Shown here piece by piece: positions 1 through 5,955 of a stretch of 6,087 nt of DNA (position 1 is its first letter; each line of letters starts with the position of its first letter). The stretch is from JBGPLH01 sp041486365 [NCBI: Thermodesulfobacteriota bacterium]. GTDB taxonomy: Bacteria; JAUYMQ01. Where the stretch lies: positions 1-6,087 of the forward strand of contig JBGPLH010000209.1 in NCBI GenBank assembly GCA_041486365.1, in the 5' to 3' direction. The position numbers and the translations under genes were made by a program. The notes beneath the pieces were generated by a model. The model saw only the letters and a program-made list of their open reading frames with translations. It was not told where the DNA came from and searched no databases.

Positions 1-1
1 C

Positions 2-2206
2 ACGATCATCCTCTCGGACTCCTCCTACAACATCAACAAGATCCTCGACATCATCCGGCAGGTCGACGTCGCTTCCTACCAGGAGACGCTCGAGATCATC
101 GTGCTCAAGTACGCCGCGGCGGCGGACGTCGCCGAGGAGATCTCGCAGGTCTTCGGCGAGGGGCAGCAGCAGGGGGGCGGCGGCGGGATCGTGCGGCGGC
201 TCCGGCAGGGGGGGATCCCCGGCCAGCCCGGGCAGAGCGGCCCGAAGATCATCACCGACGAGCGGACCAACTCGCTGATCATTCTCGCGAGCCCGCGCCA
301 GATCGACGACATTCGCGGGCTGATCCGCCGGCTCGACTACCAGACGGGCCGCGGCCGCATCCACGTCTACTACCTCGAGAACGCCGACGCGAAGGAGCTT
401 GCGGAAACGCTGGCGAGCCTCGGTGTGGGCGAAGGCGGCGGCAAGCGGGGCGGGGCGTCCTCGGCCCAGGGGCAGCCCGGTGGCGTGCCCGCGGCAGTAG
501 CCGCCACGGTGGCGGAGCTGGGCGAGGGCGTGAAGCTCACCAGCGACGAGCCCACCAACGCGCTCATCATCGAATCGTCGCCCGAGGCCTACGAGACCAT
601 CAAGGAAGTGATCGAGAAGCTCGACATCAAGCGGCCGCAGGTGCTGGTGGAGGCGCTGCTCCTCGAGGTGAGCGTCGGGCCCAATACCCTGAGTACGGGC
701 GTCGCGCTGGCGGGTGGGGATTTCTTCAACCAGAACAACCCCGCCAAGGGAGGGATCTTCGGAAACACGTCCTTCTCCACCAACCCGCCGTCCGGTGCGG
801 GCAGCGGTATCCTTAGCGCGGCCACCCTGGGGTCCATCATCGGTAGTGGAGGCGGAGCGGGGGGGGTGGACCCGCTCTTCGGCTCGCTGATCTCAGGCTT
901 CAAGGCCGTGAACGTCAGGACCGCAGGGCTCGATGGGAAGCTCGGCACCGCCGATGACACGTTCGTCCCGGTCCCCGTGATCCGGGCGGCCATCCAGGCC
1001 GCCGCCTCCCGGACCGACACGAACATCCTCTCGGCGCCCAACATCCTGACGACGGACAACCAGGAGGCCGAGATCCAGGTCGGTGAGAACATCCCGATCC
1101 AGACCGCGGCAATCTCCAGCACGTCCTCCGCCGGAACGGTGCCCACCACCGACAATACGCTCGTGAACAATTCGTTCGAGCGTCAGGACACCGGCGTGAT
1201 CCTGAAGGTCACGCCCCAGATCAGTGAGGGCGACAACGTCCGGCTGGAGATCTCCAACGAGATAACCGAGGTGAAGGACGACGGGAGCCCCGTCGGGCTC
1301 CCCAACCTGACAAAGCGCTCCCTGAAAAACGTGGTCTACGTCGCCGACGGCGCCACCGTCGTGATCGGCGGCATCATCTCCTCCAACCTTTCGAAGGGGA
1401 GCAACCGCGTCCCCTGGCTCGGCGATATCCCGGGCCTCGGTTGGGCCTTCAAGAACAAGACGAAGTCGATGCGCAAGGTAAACCTCATCGTCTTCCTCAC
1501 ACCCCACATCGTCCGGAGCCCGGAGGACCTGCGCCGGGTGACCAATTTCAAGCAGAAGGAGTTCGAGACCAAGTCGCGCGAAGCCCTGCGACAGACGGAC
1601 GAGGAGGAGCGCCGTGAGCGTGAGACCCGGGAGAAAGCCCGGGCGGAGGGGAAGTCCGTTGAGGAGTATGAGGATAAGTACAATCTCAACAGGGCGAGGA
1701 GCCCGATAGACCAGGCGCTCAAGCAAATCAAGAAGAGCAACACGACCGGAGGCGCGGCTCCGGCCGGCGCTGCGCCCAGGGCCACGCCCGGCCGCCGGGA
1801 AGAAATGATCGGCGCTCCGGAGTCGAAGGCGCCCTCGGAGGACGCAACCGGCCGCGTGATCGCGGGGGAGCACGGCGCGGCGCCGCCGTCCCTCGAAACC
1901 CCCGAAGCCCAGGCCCCTCCCGCGGCCGCGCCCAAGCGCACGGCATCGATCCCCGCCGGCGACTACACCGTGCAGGTCGGCGCCTTCCCCGATCGCAACC
2001 AGGCCGAGCGCCTCACCGACAAGCTCAAGGACAAGCGCTACGACGTCTACATGACGTCCGGCGTCGTCACGGGCGGCGGCGTGGTGCACCGCGTGCGCGT
2101 AGGCCGCTTCGAGACCGAAGCGCAGGCGCGCCAGGTCGCCGGGAAGCTCCAGAAGGATCTCTCCGGCGAGGAGACCGTCCCCTTCGTGGTAAAATTGGCC
2201 CAGTGA
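2..2206 (+). CDS. gspD: T2SS secretin GspD with C-terminal SPOR domain (5' partial)
   Basis: Outer-membrane secretin, forming the channel through which folded periplasmic proteins leave the cell. The frame is open from base 2, so signal peptide, N0 and most of N1 lie upstream; the GTG at 101 is internal. 734 residues are visible (residue 1 = bases 2-4). In order: end of an N1-type domain (1-25); N2 (about 31-100) with a Gly/Gln-rich loop; N3 (about 115-210) with a Gly-rich loop; secretin domain (211-507), including NILSAPNILTTDNQEAEI and the signature VPWLGDIPGLGW (from residue 470) followed by NLIVFLTPHIV; a charged, probably helical stretch (about 515-570); a Pro/Ala-rich linker (about 580-650); and a SPOR domain (654-734, with YTVQVGAF and VHRVRVGRF). 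SPOR domains bind peptidoglycan glycan strands lacking stem peptides. Known GspD tails usually end in a pilotin-binding S-domain, which I do not see. Secretin identity is certain; the SPOR call is strong by motif. Confidence 0.96.
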   Translation, partial: TIILSDSSYNINKILDIIRQVDVASYQETLEIIVLKYAAAADVAEEISQVFGEGQQQGGGGGIVRRLRQGGIPGQPGQSGPKIITDERTNSLIILASPRQIDDIRGLIRRLDYQTGRGRIHVYYLENADAKELAETLASLGVGEGGGKRGGASSAQGQPGGVPAAVAATVAELGEGVKLTSDEPTNALIIESSPEAYETIKEVIEKLDIKRPQVLVEALLLEVSVGPNTLSTGVALAGGDFFNQNNPAKGGIFGNTSFSTNPPSGAGSGILSAATLGSIIGSGGGAGGVDPLFGSLISGFKAVNVRTAGLDGKLGTADDTFVPVPVIRAAIQAAASRTDTNILSAPNILTTDNQEAEIQVGENIPIQTAAISSTSSAGTVPTTDNTLVNNSFERQDTGVILKVTPQISEGDNVRLEISNEITEVKDDGSPVGLPNLTKRSLKNVVYVADGATVVIGGIISSNLSKGSNRVPWLGDIPGLGWAFKNKTKSMRKVNLIVFLTPHIVRSPEDLRRVTNFKQKEFETKSREALRQTDEEERRERETREKARAEGKSVEEYEDKYNLNRARSPIDQALKQIKKSNTTGGAAPAGAAPRATPGRREEMIGAPESKAPSEDATGRVIAGEHGAAPPSLETPEAQAPPAAAPKRTASIPAGDYTVQVGAFPDRNQAERLTDKLKDKRYDVYMTSGVVTGGGVVHRVRVGRFETEAQARQVAGKLQKDLSGEETVPFVVKLAQ

Positions 2207-2231
2207 CGGGAACTTCCTCCCCTCCAGGCCC

Positions 2232-2236
2232 AGAGG
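2232..2236 (+). promoter_or_regulatory. Ribosome binding site of gspE
   Basis: AGAGG lies 7 bases before the GTG at 2244, in the 37-base gap after the gspD stop. It supports that GTG as the gspE start. The protein then begins just before the conserved LGQIL stretch, as expected for the family. Confidence 0.7.
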
Positions 2237-2243
2237 TCCAGGC

Positions 2244-3959
2244 GTGGTTTCCAGAAGGCTCCCCCTCGGGCAGATCCTGAAAGAGCAGGCCGGGATCACC
2301 GAGGCCCAGATCGACGAGGGCCTCCGGATCCAGCGCGAGAAGGGGGGCCGCCTCGGGGAGATCCTCGTCGGCCTGAAGGCTATCTCCGAGGAGGAGCTGC
2401 TCCGGGCGATCGCCTTCAAGATGGACCTCGAGTACCTGGCCGAGATCCCGGCCTCGCAGATTGACCGGGGGCTCGTCGCGCTCATCCCCATCAACTTCGC
2501 GAAGCAGTACACCCTCATTCCGGTCCGGGAGCGCGACGGCATGGCCGTCATCGCCACCGCGGACCCGCTGGACTTCTACGCCCTGGATGACGTGCGGATG
2601 CTGCTCGGCATGGACGTCGAGCCCGCCGTCGCGCGCCCCCAGGCGATCCTCGACGCCATCAACCTCGTCTACCAGCGCGAGTCGGGGGCCGCCGAGCAGA
2701 TGATGAGCGGCCTGGAGCAGCAGGACCTGGGCGTCCTCGCCTCCGAGATCGAGGAGCCGCAGGATCTCCTCGATTCGGCCGACGAAGCGCCGATCATCCG
2801 GCTGATCAACTCGCTCCTGTACCAGGCGGTGAAGGACCGCGCGAGCGACGTACACATCGAGCCCTTCGAGAAGGACCTCGTCGTGCGCTACCGGATCGAC
2901 GGGATCCTCTACGAGATCCTGCGGCCGCCCAAGCGGCTGCAGTCCAGCATCGCCTCCCGCGTGAAGATCATGTCGGGGCTCAACATCGCCGAGAAGCGCC
3001 TGCCCCAGGACGGGCGCATCCGGATCAAGATCGCGGGGAAGGACATCGACATCCGGCTCTCGGTCGTCCCCACGAGTTGGGGCGAGCGGATCGTGATGCG
3101 GCTCCTGGACCGCTCGAATGTGCTGCTCGATCTGGACCAGATCGGCCTCATGCCGGAGCAGCTCGAGGTCACGAACAAGCTGATCCAGCGCAGCCACGGG
3201 ATCATCCTGGTGACGGGCCCGACCGGCAGCGGCAAGACCACGACGCTGTACGCCGCGCTCCAGAAGATCAACACGCCTGACAAGAACATCATCACGGTCG
3301 AGGACCCCGTCGAGTACCAGATCGAGGGGATCGGCCAGATCCAGGTGAACCCCAAGATCCATCTCACGTTCGCGGGCGCGCTCCGATCGATCCTGCGGCA
3401 GGACCCGGACGTGATCCTGGTCGGCGAGACGCGCGACCTGGAAACCGCGGAGATCGCCATCCAGGCCTCCCTCACGGGGCACCTCGTGTTCAGCACGCTG
3501 CACACGAATGACGCCGCGGGGGCCATCACGCGCCTGATCGACATGGGGATCGAGCCGTTCCTGGTCTCGAGCTCCGTGGTCGCGATCTACGCCCAGCGGC
3601 TCGTCCGGCTGGTGTGCCACGACTGCGCAGGGAAGGCGCGCCCCACCGACGAGGAGCTCCGCCGGCTCGGTGTCCCCGAGCTAACCGCCCGGGACGCGGT
3701 GGTGTTCCACGCGAAGGGGTGCGAGCGGTGCATGGGGACGGGTTACCTCGGCCGAACGGCGATCTACGAGCTGATGCTCCTGGACGACCGGATCCGGAGC
3801 CTGATCCTCAAGAACGCGGACTCCAACACGATCAAGCGAACCGCCCTCGAGAACGGCATGAAGACTCTGCGCATGGATGGCGCGCGTCGCGTGCTCTCGG
3901 GCGCCACCACCATCGAGGAACTGCTGCGGGTCACCGAAGAGGATCAAATCAACCTGTAG
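2244..3959 (+). CDS. gspE: T2SS assembly ATPase GspE
   Basis: Hexameric ATPase at the cytoplasmic face of the inner membrane that powers pseudopilus assembly. 571 residues, within the usual family range. The N-terminal domain (1-150, T2SSE_N/MshEN type) starts with two 24-residue repeats (7-30 and 36-59) separated by 5 residues. An acidic linker (about 155-180) leads to the N2E domain (SDVHIEP at 201-207). The C-terminal ATPase has Walker A GPTGSGKTT (325-333), Asp box TVEDPVEY (351-358), Walker B DVILVGETRD (389-398, catalytic Glu at 395) and His box GHLVFSTLHTND (412-423). A tetracysteine zinc site is complete: C458-x2-C461 and C493-x2-C496. All catalytic residues are present, so the enzyme should be active. 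PilB/MshE-type relatives share this layout, but the flanking gspD, gspF and gspG make GspE the better call. The GTG start is supported by AGAGG at 2232. Confidence 0.97.
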   Translation: MVSRRLPLGQILKEQAGITEAQIDEGLRIQREKGGRLGEILVGLKAISEEELLRAIAFKMDLEYLAEIPASQIDRGLVALIPINFAKQYTLIPVRERDGMAVIATADPLDFYALDDVRMLLGMDVEPAVARPQAILDAINLVYQRESGAAEQMMSGLEQQDLGVLASEIEEPQDLLDSADEAPIIRLINSLLYQAVKDRASDVHIEPFEKDLVVRYRIDGILYEILRPPKRLQSSIASRVKIMSGLNIAEKRLPQDGRIRIKIAGKDIDIRLSVVPTSWGERIVMRLLDRSNVLLDLDQIGLMPEQLEVTNKLIQRSHGIILVTGPTGSGKTTTLYAALQKINTPDKNIITVEDPVEYQIEGIGQIQVNPKIHLTFAGALRSILRQDPDVILVGETRDLETAEIAIQASLTGHLVFSTLHTNDAAGAITRLIDMGIEPFLVSSSVVAIYAQRLVRLVCHDCAGKARPTDEELRRLGVPELTARDAVVFHAKGCERCMGTGYLGRTAIYELMLLDDRIRSLILKNADSNTIKRTALENGMKTLRMDGARRVLSGATTIEELLRVTEEDQINL

Positions 3960-3996
3960 GGGCGGGGCGCGTGTTCCGCCCCCGCGGAATCGCGGG
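3959..3996 (+). promoter_or_regulatory. Two overlapping hairpins in the gspE-gspF gap
   Basis: Hairpin A pairs 3959-3968 with 3973-3982 (8 Watson-Crick pairs plus 2 G-U, loop of 4) and begins at the last base of the gspE stop codon. Hairpin B pairs 3981-3986 with 3991-3996 (6 GC pairs, loop GAAT) and covers the only G-rich stretch next to the gspF ATG at 3999. They share bases 3981-3982, so both cannot form fully at once. There is no U-tract, so neither looks like an intrinsic terminator. A role in coupling gspF translation to gspE is inference only. Confidence 0.45.
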
Positions 3997-3998
3997 TC

Positions 3999-5243
3999 AT
4001 GGCCGTCTTCGTCTACAAGGGCTTCGACGCCGCGGGCCGGACCACCGGCGGGATCGTCGACGCGGACTCCGCCCGGCTCGCGCGTGTGAAGCTGCGCAAG
4101 TCCGGGATCTTCCCCACCGACCTCTCGGAGGAGCGGCAGCAGGCCGCCGTCCGCGGAGGCGCGGAGGGAATCCTCCGCCGCCAGTTCTCGTTCCGCCAGG
4201 TCTTCGGCCGCGTCACGGAGAGCGACAAGTCGATCCTCACCCGCCAGCTCGCCACGCTGATCGGCGCCGGGATCCCGGTCGTGGACGCGCTCACCGCGTT
4301 GATCGACCAGGTGGAGAACCCCCGGATCCAGGTCGCCGTGGGGCAGGTGCGCCAGCGCGTGAACGAGGGCTCGTCGCTGGCCGACGCGATGGCCCAGCAC
4401 CCGAAGGTCTTCTCCTCGCTCTACGTGAACATGATCCGCGCGGGCGAGGCGGGTGGCGCCCTCGAGGTGGTGCTCGAGCGACTCGCCGACTACCTCGAGA
4501 GCCAGGTCCGGCTCCGCAACCGCGTCTCGGCGGCCATGGTCTACCCGATGGTGATGAGCGGCATGGCGGTGCTCTTCATCGGTGTACTGGTGACCTTCGT
4601 CGTGCCGAAGCTCACGGAGATCTTCAAGAGCATCAACCAGCCGCTCCCGCTCGCCACGATCCTCCTCATCAAGCTCTCGGACTTCATGAAGGTCTGGTGG
4701 TGGGCGGTGATCGCCGCGGGGACCGGCGCCTGGTTCGGTTTCCGGCGCTGGAAATCGAGCGAGAAGGGCCGGCCCACCTGGGACCGCTTCATCCTGGGCG
4801 TCCCGCTCGTCGGGAAGCTCGCGCGGACGGTCGCCGTGGCGCGCTTCTCGAAGACACTTGCCACGCTGCTCTCCAGCGGCATCCCGCTGATCCGCTCCCT
4901 GGAGATCGTGCGCAACATCATGGACAACGCGATCCTCGCGACCGCGCTCGACCAGGCGCGTGAGAGCATCACGGAGGGCGCCAGCATCGCCCAGCCGCTG
5001 CGGGCGAGCGGGCAGTTCCCGCCGATGCTGATCCACATGATCGCGATCGGCGAGAAGTCCGGCGAGCTGGAGGCGATGCTCGGCAAGGTGGCGGAGGCTT
5101 ACGACAACGAGGTCGAGACGACCATCGCCAAGATGACCTCCTGGCTGGAGCCGGTGATGATCCTCGTGATGGCCACCGTGGTGGGCGCGATCATCATCTC
5201 GATCCTGATCCCGATCTTCAACATCAACCAGGTGATTGCATGA
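3999..5243 (+). CDS. gspF: T2SS inner-membrane platform protein GspF
   Basis: Polytopic inner-membrane protein that links the GspE ATPase to pseudopilus assembly. 414 residues, close to the usual 400-406. It has the family's opening (MAVFVYKGFDAAGR), then two T2SSF domains (about 78-200 and 281-402). The first contains LATLIGAGIPVVDAL and NMIRAGEAGGALE; the second repeats this pattern as LATLLSSGIPLIRSL and HMIAIGEKSGELE. Three membrane segments are visible at about 178-203, 230-250 (with three Trp in a row) and 384-406. The ATG at 3999 has only a weak GCGGG just upstream, held in a potential hairpin, so translation may depend on ribosomes finishing gspE 39 bases earlier. The stop overlaps an ATG at 5240 (ATGA). 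Nothing is truncated or missing. Confidence 0.97.
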   Translation: MAVFVYKGFDAAGRTTGGIVDADSARLARVKLRKSGIFPTDLSEERQQAAVRGGAEGILRRQFSFRQVFGRVTESDKSILTRQLATLIGAGIPVVDALTALIDQVENPRIQVAVGQVRQRVNEGSSLADAMAQHPKVFSSLYVNMIRAGEAGGALEVVLERLADYLESQVRLRNRVSAAMVYPMVMSGMAVLFIGVLVTFVVPKLTEIFKSINQPLPLATILLIKLSDFMKVWWWAVIAAGTGAWFGFRRWKSSEKGRPTWDRFILGVPLVGKLARTVAVARFSKTLATLLSSGIPLIRSLEIVRNIMDNAILATALDQARESITEGASIAQPLRASGQFPPMLIHMIAIGEKSGELEAMLGKVAEAYDNEVETTIAKMTSWLEPVMILVMATVVGAIIISILIPIFNINQVIA

Positions 5244-5271
5244 GGCAAGCAGCCGCGTCCGGCCCTGTCCA

Positions 5272-5276
5272 AGAGG
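5272..5276 (+). promoter_or_regulatory. Ribosome binding site favouring the gspG start at 5282
   Basis: AGAGG lies 5 bases before the ATG at 5282. The competing ATG at 5240 overlaps the gspF stop and has no comparable purine-rich site. The same AGAGG pentamer precedes gspE. This favours 5282, which also leaves a 38-base gap like those between the other genes. Confidence 0.6.
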
Positions 5277-5281
5277 TTCCC

Positions 5282-5869
5282 ATGAACGCTCCCCCCGCCC
5301 TCCTCAACGAGTTCGCCGCGGCTCTTTCGGCTCGGGGGGAGGGCGAGGCTCCTGCCGAGCCTACGTCGCGATGGGCTCGCGAGGACGCTCGCCCTCCCAG
5401 AAATATCCGGAGCGATCACGGCTTCACGCTCATCGAAATCATGGTCGTGGTGGTGATCATCGGCCTCCTGCTCACGGTCGTCGCCTCCAACGTGACGAAG
5501 AGGCTCCAGACGGCCGAGCACGTGAAGTCACAGGCCGACATCAAGGGCCTGGAGACCGCCGTCGAGACCTACCGCCTCGACAACGGCCTTTACCCCACCA
5601 CGGAGCAGGGGCTCGAGGCGCTCGTCCGCAAGCCGGCCTCGGAGCCGATCCCACAGAGCTGGAACGGCCCTTACCTGAAGGGGCAGTCGGGCGTGCCGAA
5701 GGACCGATGGGGGAACGACTACCTGTACCTCCAGCCGGGCGCCCACAACCCCGACTCATACGATGTCTGGACCCGCGGGCAGGATGGCCAGGACGGCGGC
5801 GAAGGACCCAACGGCGACGTCGGCAACTGGGCCCCCGAGCCCGAGACCCAGCAGACGGCGGCGCCTTGA
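5282..5869 (+). CDS. gspG: Major pseudopilin GspG with an abnormally long leader
   Basis: Main subunit of the periplasmic pseudopilus. The prepilin peptidase site is G|FTLIE, with the -1 Gly at 5420-5422, Phe+1 at 5423 and Glu+5 at 5435. A hydrophobic helix follows (MVVVVIIGLLLTVVAS). The mature part is 148 residues and has the GspG hallmarks: YRLDNGLYPTTEQGLEALV, RWGNDYLYLQPG and the C-terminal calcium-site region RGQDGQDGGEGPNGDVGNW. The last dozen residues after the Trp are a small Pro/Gln-rich tail. The leader is 47 residues from the chosen ATG, or 61 from the alternative ATG at 5240 (ATGA overlap with gspF); GspG leaders usually have about 6-10. About 21 leader codons come from a palindromic repeat (5337-5398). 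I chose 5282 for its AGAGG site. There is no in-frame start closer to the cleavage site. The call is firm; the start is not. Confidence 0.95.
   Translation: MNAPPALLNEFAAALSARGEGEAPAEPTSRWAREDARPPRNIRSDHGFTLIEIMVVVVIIGLLLTVVASNVTKRLQTAEHVKSQADIKGLETAVETYRLDNGLYPTTEQGLEALVRKPASEPIPQSWNGPYLKGQSGVPKDRWGNDYLYLQPGAHNPDSYDVWTRGQDGQDGGEGPNGDVGNWAPEPETQQTAAP
5337..5398 (+). repeat. REP-like imperfect palindrome inside the gspG leader
   Basis: Two 25-base arms, 5337-5361 and 5374-5398, are inverted copies matching at 21 of 25 positions around a 12-base spacer. The spacer holds the 6-base palindrome TCGCGA (5366-5371). The four mismatches form two doublets, where one arm reads GC and the inverted copy of the other reads CG. 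The arms are very GC-rich (GGGAGGGCGAG at the outer end). The element is translated in the gspG frame as about 21 Gly/Glu/Ala/Pro/Arg-rich codons. Its size and form suit a repetitive extragenic palindrome or miniature mobile element. I recall similar palindromes from Planctomycetota genomes, but copy number here cannot be judged from one window. Confidence 0.7.
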
Positions 5870-5875
5870 CACGGC

Positions 5876-5955
5876 ACGGCTTCACGCTCCCGCGGGCCCA
5901 GAGCGAAGTGAGGGGCCGGTCTAACAATGACAGGGACAGGTACGGTTTCACGCTC
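5876..5955 (+). repeat. In-frame direct repeat of the prepilin cleavage-site coding sequence
   Basis: Bases 5876-5889 and 5942-5955 match at 13 of 14 positions, 66 bases (22 codons) apart and in the same frame; both encode GFTL. The upstream copy, extended to 5875-5889, is identical over 15 bases to the gspG cleavage-site region at 5417-5431. The downstream copy is the functional one, since only it continues into Ile-Glu and a hydrophobic helix. The upstream copy continues into Pro-Arg. It could be a remnant of a former gspH start or a recombination product with gspG. Confidence 0.6.

Noticed and set aside
160-214. Possible G-quadruplex in gspD
   Set aside because: Four G runs are present but the loops are long and uneven (8, 7 and 20 bases). 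The run pattern is explained by Gly/Gln codons.
893-2557. Long minus-strand open frame (554 codons) across gspD and the start of gspE
   Set aside because: It is antisense to well-conserved gspD, with low-complexity Arg/Gly/Leu-rich translation and no recognisable domain. High-GC genes commonly leave such open antisense frames.
2067-3620. Minus-strand open frame of 517 codons opposite gspE
   Set aside because: Translation is an Asp/Arg/Leu/His-rich mirror of gspE with no family motif. It is a shadow of GC-rich codon use.
3959-3982. Intrinsic terminator after gspE
   Set aside because: The hairpin is strong but lacks a T-tract, and gspF follows immediately in the same operon.
3614-4963. Plus-strand open frame of 449 codons overlapping gspE and gspF in another frame
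   Set aside because: It overlaps two clearly conserved genes and its translation is Arg/Pro/Gly-rich without domains.
3681-5036. Minus-strand open frame of 451 codons opposite gspE and gspF
   Set aside because: Same reason: compositionally biased mirror of conserved genes, with no motif or start context of its own.
5895-5917. Second REP-like palindrome at the gspH start
   Set aside because: Only a 5-pair stem (5895-5899 with 5913-5917) around a 13-base loop, too weak to call in such GC-rich DNA.
5927-5929. ATG as the gspH start
   Set aside because: It is in a different frame from the GFTLIE cleavage site and its translation is not pilin-like.
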